Source of the DNA: Paraglomus occultum
Lineage: Eukaryota > Glomeromycota > Glomeromycetes > Paraglomerales > Paraglomeraceae
Direction of reading: 5' to 3'
Assembly: GCA_910592205.1 (NCBI GenBank)
Contig: CAJVPJ010001394.1
Coordinates: forward strand, 1 to 10,097
DNA length: 10,097 nucleotides
In this document: one piece after another, positions 1-7,480 of the stretch
Layout: the number at the start of each line of letters is the position of its first letter
Position numbering within the stretch: the stretch's first letter is position 1
Notes under the pieces: generated by a model
What the model was told of the DNA's origin: nothing
Database searches by the model: none
The model's input: only the letters and a program-made list of their open reading frames with translations
Made by a program: the position numbers and the translations under genes

Positions 1-74
1 AGGGGCTGAGAGATTTCGTCCGACTTAAGCCAAATCCGACTTATCGAGTGTCCGACTTATCGAGTTTCACTGTG
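1..74. mobile_element. Probable terminal inverted repeat of a pogo/Tc1-mariner-like DNA transposon (element continues off the left edge)
   Basis: Read on the minus strand from position 74, the sequence begins CACAGTGAAACTCGATAAG and continues with tandem copies of a TCGATAAGTCGGA-type motif. Seen directly: the outermost CACAGTG lies next to a TA at 75-76, and the motif is repeated inward. From family knowledge: pogo/Tigger and Tc1-mariner elements insert at TA and often begin with CAGTG. Inferred: this is the right-hand end of an element whose body lies outside the window. No transposase is visible here and the matching left end cannot be seen, so a non-autonomous copy (MITE) is equally possible. 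Confidence 0.5.
19..65. repeat. Three 16-bp-spaced copies of TCCGACTTA within the transposon end
   Basis: The motif TCCGACTTA occurs at 19-27, 35-43 and 51-59, exactly 16 bp apart. The second and third copies extend to a shared TCCGACTTATCGAGT. Sub-terminal direct repeats of this kind are commonly transposase binding sites, which fits the transposon-end call; the binding role is inferred. Confidence 0.7.
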
Positions 75-133
75 TATAATACATCGCTACATTATGCGCT
101 TTATAAAATTTGATTGATGTTACACAATAATTG

Positions 134-415
134 TTAGTAGTCTCTTTGAGGACAATTTAATTGATTCGATAGTAATAAATAAATCAAGTTTGAAAGAAGC
201 AGTGTTGCCAATCCCAGGAACAATGTTTGGAGAGCAGAATTGATATTATTAAAAGGAGTAGATTCGGGACTTTCTCCGTTATTATTTCCTGCTCCAGAAT
301 TTTCATTTTCTTGATAATAGATAATGTAAGCTTTTGTTAAAGTCCAAAATTGATAATTACATTTCCAGCACGCTAATTTAACCATGATTATTATAATAGA
401 CTTCAACCCAGACAT
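134..415 (-). CDS. Hypothetical 93-residue protein with a C-terminal hydrophobic segment
   Basis: I do not recognise this protein. The ORF starts at a true ATG (413-415) and encodes 93 residues. The N-terminus MSGLKSIIIIMVKLACWKC has a short hydrophobic stretch and a CWKC pair. An Asn/Glu/Ser-rich middle (about residues 36-58, QENENSGAGNNNGE) follows, then a strongly hydrophobic stretch at about 62-83 (LQTLFLGLATLLLSNLIYLLL) that could be a membrane segment or tail anchor. It ends about 60 bp from the transposon end. An open frame on the same strand stops at 424, 8 bp upstream of this ATG, so it may be part of a larger decayed coding unit or a passenger of a mobile element. It could also be chance in AT-rich DNA. 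Confidence 0.22.
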   Translation of the reverse strand: MSGLKSIIIIMVKLACWKCNYQFWTLTKAYIIYYQENENSGAGNNNGESPESTPFNNINSALQTLFLGLATLLLSNLIYLLLSNQLNCPQRDY

Positions 416-423
416 TTTAATTT

Positions 424-627
424 TTAAAAAACATCTCCATTAAATTCAATAATATCAGGAATTTGAATATTATTACTAATTACCAGAGCTGGACGAAGTT
501 TGCTGACTTCCTTGCCAAAAATTTCTAAGTCACGTCGAATAATAACATAAGCTTGTCATTGTGATTCAACATGATTAAATAATAAATTTCTTATTCTTAG
601 ATTTTGCTTGCTATTTAATAGATTAGA
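424..627 (-). pseudogene. Possible coding relic, open for 67 codons except for one internal TGA
   Basis: Read on the minus strand from 627 to the TAA at 424-426, this frame is open apart from a TGA at 556-558. The translation after that TGA is clearly protein-like: QAYVIIRRDLEIFGKEVSK, followed by LRPALVISNNIQIPDIIEF. The balanced composition contrasts with the AT-rich frames nearby. I do not recognise the family. No start codon or splice model is secure. The frame lies next to the ORF at 134-415 on the same strand and diverges from the relic at 661-1589. The likeliest reading is a decayed exon of a host or transposon gene; chance is possible. Confidence 0.25.
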
Positions 628-660
628 TTATTGGGGTATCTTTGATTTGATTTAACACAG

Positions 661-1589
661 CAGAGCGTGTGGATTTCTCTCAGCATGAAATTGATAAACT
701 TGCCACAACAAACTCCAGATTATCTTCAGCAGAATTTTATTCTAATTGTAATTCCACAGATGGTGTGATTGTTGAAAAAATACACAAGAACATACAATTT
801 ATGTAAGATTTTACTTATCAATGTCCAGTAAGTATTAGTATGTGATTACTCAGATATCTAATGAAATTTTTTTCTATTAGAATTTATAATATGTCTAAAC
901 ACTAACACAGAGAAAAGACGGAAGAAGAACACAAGTTGTTACTGTGTATCCTTTATTATTATTCAACGCTTTCATGGACCATTCATTAATACATGATAAT
1001 TGGTATGTTATTGTGAGTTTGTTTACAACAAAATACATATTATTAAAAAATGTGTTTACTATTATGTGCATACTAATAATATAAATATAGGGGAGAGACT
1101 CAGACGATTTGTTCAAATGAGAATGCAAATCCCTTTGTCAAAGCTCATATGGGTCGAAAGGTTGATATGAAAGGCACCCTGGTGAAGACATCCAGTAAAT
1201 TCTAAGCCTTGTATGGAGAGGTTGCAAGGGTTAAGTCCACTTGGAATATCACTTGCATTACCAAAGAAGAAATATTTGAACAAAGTCAAACTTGCAGTCT
1301 TAATGCGAGACTCAGTAAATGGTACTTCCATCAATTGAAGAAGAGTGTCTTATTTGAAGGTCCCTGTTGCCTCTTGAAAGAATTGGAGGTTTGTATATTA
1401 ATATTCTGTCCTTGTCCTATATATAAATTATAATTGTTAAATACTCATTTTACCTGGTTTTGTGTAGAGAAAATTAATTGAATGGAGAATGTTGCCCAAG
1501 AATTACATGCTGCAAACTCACGTGGAAAGTGTAGACAAATAACTACTAAGAATAGCCCAACCCTGAACCTTAATGGAACTCTGAATTGA
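661..1589 (+). pseudogene. Decayed multi-exon protein-coding gene (unknown family)
   Basis: Four exon-like pieces join through three GT-AG introns. Exon 661-827 ends at a strong GTAAGT donor. After intron 828-910, exon 911-1002 reads GRRTQVVTVYPLLLFNAFMD. Intron 1003-1090 (GTATGT...ATAG) splices in phase, completing a Trp codon and giving WGETQTICSNENANPFVKA. Exon 1091-1388 continues with GRKVDMKGTLVKTSSKF and ALYGEVA. Intron 1389-1467 joins LLKELE to RKLIE. The frame is broken by TAA at 804-806 and 1203-1205. A frameshift near 1229 puts the continuation GLSPLGISLALPKKKYLNKV in the next frame; there is another loss of frame between about 1335 and 1390, and another near 1482, after which MENVAQELHAANSRGK follows. 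The call rests on phase-consistent splice sites plus protein-like sequence. It resembles, from memory only, hypothetical proteins that recur in mucoralean fungi. No function can be assigned. Confidence 0.6.
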
Positions 1590-2508
1590 TTTACAAATAC
1601 ACACAGGCGTGATTGAGCGTAATATTCAGATGAGGAATCTGCGTGTATCCGAGAGATCCGCTGTCACTGAGACTTTTAATTAAAAATTATACGACTCTAA
1701 AGCACTACGTTTGATAATAAAGGCAGAGCAATTTTCTGAAAATATTCAAACCTTGTGATTGGATTGCTTATTTTGCCGATAGTCGAGTTTATAGTCGTCA
1801 TGCAATTTCCAATACTTTATATCACTCACTATTTTGCGTATTGTTATTTTGTGTCCAGATTAACCATGAGTGTTGTTCATGCCAACGTTGTTTAAAGGCA
1901 ATTCCAAGGTTTTTCAACGTTATTGCTCGTACAGGCTATAAATAAGTACATCTGCGTTCTGCCACTAAGTTAAAGAATAGTACAAAACAGTTCTTGGTAA
2001 ATTCTTTTCTTTGTGCTCGAAACGAGTTTGATGCGCTTAATTGTGCTCGCCAAGCCAGAGTGAATCGATGGATTATATTTACGTTTCTGTTACCGGTACG
2101 TTACCAGAGAACTGGAATTAATACCTTTGAAATATTAAATAACTATTGATTGTAGGAAAAATTATATTTAACTTACCGAAATATGACGTTTGATAATAGC
2201 ATGTATAGATAGCACGTTCCAGCAACAGTCAAGATAAATATACACCAAGACACGCGCCCGCCCGCGTCTAATTATTTGCCCGCTGTCCTTTTGATCGAAT
2301 AATACACCTGTTCTTGGTAGAATGCTAATAAAAAATAATGTAAGCTAGTATAATTTATGTCGATAAATAAGTTGTAACAAAAGCACATTTATTGCCTCTA
2401 ATCGCCGTGACGTAAAAGCCAATTAGTTTAATTGCCTTTAGTTTTCGCTTGTTACATCTTTAAAAACAAAAGCTTTGGGTTAAACTCTATGGACAAACGG
2501 TACTCAAG
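1590..2508. other. Intergenic stretch with a possible tiny two-exon ORF
   Basis: No secure gene is seen. An ATG at 2068 opens a short frame (MDYIYVSVT) that meets a GTACGT donor at 2096. A TTGATTGTAG acceptor at 2155 would remove a 60-nt intron and restore frame into KIIFNLPKYDV, stopping at 2191-2193, for 21 residues in total. A TATA-like box lies upstream at 1937. A strong minus-strand donor sequence (GTAAGT, about 2171-2176) overlaps the same region, so the strand is not settled. A GC-rich patch (cacgcgcccgcccgcg) lies at about 2252-2268. I see nothing else. Confidence 0.2.
1937..1944 (+). promoter_or_regulatory. TATA-like box (TATAAATA)
   Basis: TATAAATA is set in a moderately GC context (caggc before, agtacatctgcg after), unlike the random AT runs around it. 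It lies about 125 bp upstream of the ATG at 2068, which starts a possible tiny spliced ORF. There is no other support for promoter activity. Confidence 0.2.
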
Positions 2509-2712
2509 ATGTCTACACTTACGTGGGTTAGCTTTATTTCCATTGCAATTTTTGTTCGGTGGCTTATATTTGAGAGTTTTAGAAAAACACGGAAAGATTC
2601 AACATTTCAAGACATTGTTCGCAGCTTGGGTATAAAAGATACTGTAAATGTTACCTCAAATTTAAACCAAAGACCATCATCACAAAGGCCTTTCTTAAAA
2701 CAACCCTGTTAG
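2509..2712 (+). CDS. Putative small single-pass membrane protein (67 aa, hypothetical)
   Basis: I do not recognise this protein. The ORF begins at a true ATG (AAGATGTCT, purine at -3, so a fair start context) and encodes 67 residues. Residues about 5-21 (TWVSFISIAIFVRWLIF) form one plausible membrane segment. A basic stretch, SFRKTRKDS, and a polar tail (VRSLGIKDTVNVTSNLNQRP) follow. That layout, a short N-terminal anchor followed by positive charge, is typical of small type III or N-anchored proteins of the ER or mitochondria, but no specific family is indicated. An AATAAA lies at 2936-2941, about 225 bp downstream. It is not supported by neighbours; a chance ORF remains a real alternative. 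Confidence 0.3.
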   Translation: MSTLTWVSFISIAIFVRWLIFESFRKTRKDSTFQDIVRSLGIKDTVNVTSNLNQRPSSQRPFLKQPC

Positions 2713-4671
2713 CTTTTACGCAGTGATGAAAACCCCTGGGCGAAACTCAACTATAAGAATGTGGTTTTGAGCTGTAGGTTACTGGCTTGCTAATCAAATA
2801 GGCTTGCTTGACTTCTATCAAAACTTTTGTTTATATAAAGTATACTCTTATTTGTTACAGAGAATGAATTTTCCTTTCAGTAACAAACATAAAGAGTCAA
2901 GGTAGGCGGTGATTATGAACAAGTTGCTTGTTAATAATAAAGCTACACGCTTCAAGAATATATTATTACATGAGATTTGAACTGTTGATTGTACAGCAAT
3001 GAAAGACCATTATTACGTACGTAAAAGAGTGTCAATGCGGTCAATAGTAATTTACAGTGTTTAGTTGCTAAATTTTGTTGCCAAACGGCTTGAAACGGTC
3101 GGTTACTTTAAAAATTTGCGCATAGCATTAATTGCCAACGTTTTAATGCTAGTTAGAGTAAAGATTTTTTTTATCTTTTTTGACAATAAAAAATACTGCT
3201 CTAATTGTAAACCTTTTTTTTTTCAAGCAAGACTCTGTCTTTGTAAAATTTGTTATTGTGAATGACATTTACTACTGCAAAGAGTTTAGTTTGCATGTAT
3301 ATCGTCGTGAAAATTGCATTTGATAAGCATCGCCATTATTATGACTGTCTGAATTAATAGCTGAGACTTTTTATTCGCCTAACGTGAGCGAATTAACTGC
3401 TTTGTATAATGGAACTCGTTATAAATAATAGAGCGTCAATCACATTGTAATGCTTATACATATAAATTCAAACAAAGATTCGCCTCAAACGAATATGCAT
3501 TCGCTTAGTATATCCAAAATATGCAAAGCGCGACATAATTATCACGGCATCTAACCTTAAATATTATGTGGCGTTTACGTTCACCTTGGGACTTACCTAA
3601 TTTATGCAAACAGATAATCGCAAATAAAAAAAAAGCATCTGTCATCATATTGAAGCTTGTTGAACTAAGTGGGGTCTTGCATGCATACGGCTAAGTATCT
3701 TCCAGAATAATAAACCTGAACGGTCATGTTTTTTTTATCATGCAGCCACACCGCCAATTTTTACTAGTCACAGTATTAATGAGATGAGATGTATTTATTT
3801 GAATAGTATTAGTAAAGACAATGAAGAAACATAAACGACAATAGCGATGCAATAAAGACTATTATAGACTCGATGTTCTTGTGACAATGCAGATGTTGCT
3901 CTTGCATGCATCATGTGATGAAGAAGAAAGAAAATCTTTGAGGGGAAAAAAAATTATGATCAAGATGAAACAAAAATATGCAGTCAGGGAGGCAAGTCAA
4001 TTTCGGCATACCATATCCATGTTAGCACCTTTACGTGTACGTAGAGACGTTTATTATTTTCCACATTCACTTGCCAAAAAGTAACCGAGGACTCTCCAAC
4101 ATTCAAAGCACACACACACAATTTGTTCTGCAGGGAAAAAAAAATTTTTTTCTTTTTTTTTTTTCTGTATAATACAAAAAAACAAAAAATCAATCCAAAC
4201 TTTTTTATATGTAACTCTCATTACTCCCAATAATACCACTAGTCTATTCGGTTTTTTAGTACAGTAATCAGCAAAGGAAAAAGAAAAGAAAAGCGAAACC
4301 CGAGATGTAATTTTTTAATTTACTAATATGTATATATATATTGCTATTTACGCGATTGATTTGTCTAAAACCAACCGATTGGGGGTTTAATTATTTAAAT
4401 CGGATTTTTATATAGAAGTTATGGAAAAAGTCCCCCAAGAAGAGGTGACGGATATGATGTAGAGTGTGTATTAAGTGTAAAAGTATGCGGTTTAGTGAGA
4501 TGCAATGGCAATGTAAGTCGCTCAGCGTGAATTTGCATTTAGTCTTGTTGGGATATTAGTTCCATTTGCCCTCTTTGTAGATAACATCAAATATCTAATA
4601 ACGACATGAAATAAAAAAGACAAGTCTGATGGTCAATAACTATATTAAACAGATGACAACAATTTTAAATG
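2713..4671. other. Long AT-rich intergenic stretch without a supported gene
   Basis: I find no convincing coding region, tRNA or rRNA here. Open frames such as 3065-3265 and 3881-4084 have compositions dictated by A/T runs and start or end in homopolymers. The stretch holds poly-T and poly-A runs (for example about 3165-3180, 3626-3635 and 4136-4165), a short TA dinucleotide run near 4330-4341 and a CA run near 4112-4121. Its right part (about 4500-4671) should contain the 3' untranslated region of the minus-strand hydrolase gene. No minus-strand AATAAA is present within 300 bp of that gene's stop codon; ATTAAA variants occur further away (for example 4386-4391). Confidence 0.5.
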
Positions 4672-6386
4672 TCATATCATGTTACACACCATATCTCCCA
4701 TTAAATCGTATCCCTCTTCAGTTGGATGCATTCCATCCTCATTCCAGTAGAATTTGCGTTGCTCTGGTGTTAATGAATGCATAGGCAAGAATTTGTCGAG
4801 AAGGAAGAGTGTGTATGTATTACGCGTTGTACTATTATTTAAGACGCTGAGGAGAGGGAAGAAAAACGGTACATGAGATTATGCAAAAAAAAAAAAAGAG
4901 TACAGTTGTTGCAATGTCGCAATGTCGCAATGTTGCAATGTTGCAATGTCGCAATGTCGTAATGTTGTAACCACTACTTACTTCAAGTGCTCGTTTACTA
5001 TACGACGTTGATAGTCGAGTTTATTTGCTTCCTCCTACAAATACAATGATCACGTTAATTATTGAAATTGCCACCACATACTCTGAATAGTTCTCCTCTT
5101 CTTGTCGCTTTCAATTAAACTCACCAAGTCGAATTCCGGGATGGTTATTCCCAAGACTCTTGCACCATGCTTTGAACATAATGCATACAACTTCTTCAAT
5201 GATTCAAATATATCCCATGCAGAGTACCCCTGGAATACGTCATTTGTTCCTCCGAGTATTATAACCCAGTCATACCATTTGCCTGGTTGTTCCAATTCAC
5301 GCTTTAGACGCTCTTCCATGTTAGCGCAGCATTCACCTGGGACACCGCTTACAGTGACCTGATAGAAGATTCGAGACATAAGATTGTGGTTAGTGTAACG
5401 TAACGTAATTTATCAGAAATTAAAAATAATAAAGGTTAAAGTTATGGTTGTCTATGTTTACGTCATTGTTGATGTTGGTATAATCCATTGTTAACTATGG
5501 AAAACACAAACAATTGGACGATCGTGTCATACACTCTAATGCCAAATATGCTCAAATCTACCAGATTTACAATGATCATTTCCTGGTCTAGCTCAGATTA
5601 ACTGAAGTAAATAACATAAATGGAAAATAAAAGGCAAGAAACTGTAGAACCATGTTTGAAAGAGAAATGATGTCTATTAATTTACCTCTACGTCCAATCC
5701 TTCTTCTTCGAAACGTTTTTGTATTCGTAATCCGTATGGATGATATTCGCCATATCCGTCTTCTCCACACCATCCTAAAGAATAGGCAACGGAACATGAG
5801 GCAGATTATTATGTAAGCATATATATTTGTTTAGCGAGATTGAAAATACTTTGATTACTGACTGGTAGAGAACATCAACAAACAACACATACGCGCACAC
5901 TTGATACACTTTCTCTCCACACACTATACACACACTTGATACACTACACATACACATACACCACACACTACACATACACACATACACCACACTACACATA
6001 CACATACACTACACACACACACATACACTACACACACACATATCCACATGCTCCTATCCTCCATACTCACCAGCAGTCAAACTATCTCCAAATAATAATA
6101 CGTTATATCGCCTCTGAGGTGTATCTCCTACGGTAGTATTCTGTGTGCTTCGTCGTCGCCTCAGTACACTTTTTACGACGACGGTCTGGCTAGTCAAGTA
6201 TGGTGCGAGCGCTGCAGCATCAGAGTCACTCAACAAGGGCTTTTCTGATACTTCTTCCTCAGTATGAAGAAGCGTTTGTTGCTCGTTTTCTTCGTCGACG
6301 ACTGTGGCATCATCGTCGTCGTCGTCGAGTAGGTATTTAGAACTATAACAACAGAAAGTTGACTTTATTTTTCGAAAGAAACCCAT
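4672..6386 (-). CDS. SGNH/GDSL-type hydrolase (esterase/lipase-like), five exons, 300 aa
   Basis: A minus-strand join of 6386-6071, 5774-5686, 5358-5082, 5027-4982 and 4846-4672 gives 300 codons plus TGA, with every junction in phase. All SGNH blocks are present. Block I is LLFGDSLTAG (Ser102), followed by the typical HPYG (117-120). Block II is SGVPGE (Gly140) and block III is ILGGTND (Asn174). Block V is EDGMHPTEEGYD (Asp280, His283). This family hydrolyses ester or thioester bonds; the substrate cannot be told from sequence. The start ATG at 6386 lies in CCCATGGG. The N-terminus (MGFFRKIKSTFCC) is no signal peptide, so a cytosolic or lipid-anchored enzyme is likely. Residues 21-26 are six Asp, 30-57 are acidic, and 76-79 are four Arg, all ahead of the catalytic domain. 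Donors are GTGAGT, GTAAAT, GTATGT and GTAAGT. Exon 4 (46 nt) is the least certain because of its acceptor. Confidence 0.9.
4847..4981 (-). other. Intron 4 of the SGNH hydrolase gene
   Basis: This 135-nt intron has a GTAAGT donor at 4981 and a CTCTCCTCAG acceptor at 4847 behind a pyrimidine tract. It holds an octamer tandem repeat and a 13-base A run (4885-4897 on the plus strand). Removing it joins AA and C into one codon and leads into the block V exon. Confidence 0.8.
4911..4970. repeat. Octamer tandem repeat GCAATGTY, seven copies
   Basis: Seven consecutive 8-bp units run from 4911 to 4966: GCAATGTC, GCAATGTC, GCAATGTT, GCAATGTT, GCAATGTC, GCAATGTC, GTAATGTT. A partial GTAA follows. The repeat begins about 10 nt inside the 5' end of intron 4 of the hydrolase gene and occupies nearly half of it. 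Confidence 0.9.
5028..5081 (-). other. Intron 3 of the SGNH hydrolase gene, with three tandem AG acceptors
   Basis: The donor is GTATGT at 5081. The acceptor region reads TTTGTAGGAGGAAG, with AGs ending at 5035, 5032 and 5028. Only the last keeps the reading frame, giving Thr228 and then NKLDYQRRIVNEHL. The other two add 7 or 4 nt and meet TAA almost at once. Leaving the intron in also stops translation, after WWQFQ. The 54-nt length is the shortest in the gene. Confidence 0.6.
5359..5685 (-). other. Intron 2 of the SGNH hydrolase gene
   Basis: This 327-nt phase 0 intron has a GTAAAT donor at 5685 and a CTTCTATCAG acceptor at 5359. Splicing joins GLDVE to VTVSGVPGE, bringing block II into frame. 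I see nothing else recognisable inside. Confidence 0.85.
5775..6070 (-). other. Intron 1 of the SGNH hydrolase gene
   Basis: This 296-nt intron has a GTGAGT donor at 6070 and a TATTCTTTAG acceptor at 5775. It splits the catalytic block itself: GDSLTA and the first base of Gly106 lie in exon 1, and WCGEDGYGEYHPYG lies in exon 2. Nearly half of it is the CA-rich microsatellite. Confidence 0.9.
5918..6049. repeat. CA-rich imperfect microsatellite within intron 1
   Basis: About 130 bp consist almost only of ACAC, ACATAC and ACTACAC units (TG-rich on the gene's strand). A 15-bp direct repeat, CACACTTGATACACT, occurs at 5896-5910 and 5931-5945, partly outside the dense tract. Open frames across this tract are by-products of the repeat. 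Confidence 0.9.
6313..6329. repeat. CGT trinucleotide run encoding the Asp tract of the hydrolase
   Basis: A short run of CGT units with a neighbouring CATCAT reads on the minus strand as GAT/GAC codons. These encode six Asp at residues 21-26 of the SGNH protein, so a microsatellite is being translated. Confidence 0.8.
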
Positions 6387-6423
6387 GGGGGTGTGAGAAT
6401 ATGCGAGTGACAAGAAAAATATT

Positions 6424-6476
6424 AGAGTTCGAGGGGGAGAGTATGAAGGGATGTATAAATATGTAAATAAATAATT
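6424..6476 (-). promoter_or_regulatory. Probable core promoter and leader of the SGNH hydrolase gene
   Basis: On the minus strand, an AT-rich segment (ATTTATTTACATATTTATAC, about 6476-6452) is followed by a C/T-rich stretch (CCCTTCATACTCTCCCCC, about 6450-6433). The ATG at 6386 is about 50 nt beyond. An AT-rich element before a pyrimidine tract is usual near transcription starts in fungi. The role is inferred from position only. Confidence 0.35.
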
Positions 6477-7480
6477 CGCGAACGAGGAGTAAAATATAGG
6501 TGATAAGGCAACTGAGCACGAGCAAATAATTCAGTGGGAGAATAATAAATGGGATGGATTATTTAGACACTCGAAAGATATCAAAAGCTAAAACGTTGTT
6601 TATCAGTTTAATTATTTAATCTAGAATGTTCAGTTATTGTCTATTCCAATTAACAGAGTACAAGCAAGTGAAGCAAGTTGGGCATTCGAGTATATTTAAA
6701 TCTTTTTTTTAATAGATTAAAAGGAGTCAGCTGTCGAGTTGGGGGTGTGGGGGAATAGCGAATGGAAGGGTCCTTGATGCTCGTAGTCTATAGTAGGGAA
6801 AGGGGGGGTAAAAATTTCCTACATAAAAGATAATAATAAACATATAAAATAAGGGTGATACAATCGATATGTTATCATATGTTAATTCTATTATCAATGT
6901 GATCGATGCGCAAAGTGGCCCGACCCTGTTGTGGTGTGATACATCTCGAAAATATCAGACCGGTTTGGTAGTCTGTGTATCATGATTGTATGGGTAAAAT
7001 ACAAAAATACAAAAATACAAAAATACAAAAATACAAAAATATAGAGAGTAAGTTAAAGAACATATATCCAAAGGGGGTTTCAATTTGACAGGGGCGGAGA
7101 GTAATGTGATAAAGGGTTTGTTTCTTGAGGGGATTGATTATCTCGACATGCAATGTGGCGGAGACAGACATTCACTATCAGCAACAATGATGTGCGATGA
7201 AATGTTTGTTGCCGGTGACTGTGTGATCGATTGCTGTCAAAAAGTAAAGTTATGTTGACAAAACACAGTGCAACTGAACGACTACTGTATATTTAATATA
7301 CTAGTAACAATAACTAATTAATATCAATTAAGCAGCAGATAAGAAAATATATTATTGTTGTTATTGTTATCAACAATGGTCTCATTATTCAGCGTGGGTA
7401 AAAAGAAAAAAAAAGAGGAAAAAAAAAAAAAAAGAGTATCGCCCATCCATCATATATCGCTATACTGAAACACATTCTCT
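6477..7480. other. Intergenic stretch upstream of the hydrolase gene
   Basis: There is no supported gene. The minus-strand frame at 6980-7171 runs through an octamer repeat and is largely an artefact of it. Two short minus-strand frames read more like protein: one after a TTTTTGACAG acceptor-like site at about 7241 (QQSITQSPATNISSHIIVAD, stopping near 7146), and one ending at about 6900 (YHTTTGSGHFAHRSH). They may be terminal exons of an unmodelled gene, but no joined model works. A purine-rich run (A with G) lies at 7399-7436. Confidence 0.35.
7000..7042. repeat. Octamer tandem repeat TACAAAAA, five copies
   Basis: Five perfect 8-bp units TACAAAAA run from 7000 to 7039, with a degenerate TAT after them and TAAAA before. 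Because the unit length is not a multiple of three, each frame crosses it as a FLYFCI-like pattern on the minus strand. Confidence 0.95.

Noticed and set aside
3370-3520. Short inverted or repeated TTCGCCT/GCGAA motifs
   Set aside because: The arms are only 5-7 bp with mismatches. That is too weak to separate from chance in a 10-kb window.
3881-4239. Overlapping ORFs on both strands near the poly-A/poly-T block
   Set aside because: Their lysine- and phenylalanine-rich parts derive from homopolymer runs. No splice sites, motifs or balanced composition support them.
5102-5362. Plus-strand ORF opposite the hydrolase
   Set aside because: It is antisense to exon 3, whose catalytic motifs show that the minus strand is the coding one.
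5059-5379. A stand-alone 106-residue protein containing the GGTND block
   Set aside because: It is exon 3 of the hydrolase read through into both flanking introns. The ATG at 5379 lies in intron 2, and the last residues (after TIQ) come from intron 3.
5775-6136. Cys/Val/Met-rich and Thr/Tyr/His-rich ORFs across the CA tract
   Set aside because: They are translations of the CA-rich microsatellite in intron 1 on the two strands.
6387-6413. Extension of the hydrolase start to 6413 (nine more codons)
   Set aside because: That start is a TTG codon. The first ATG is at 6386 in a CCCATGGG context, which suits a eukaryotic gene.
6980-7171. Minus-strand ORF ending in a hydrophobic FLYFC-rich tail
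   Set aside because: The tail is the TACAAAAA octamer repeat read in three frames, so the hydrophobicity is an artefact.
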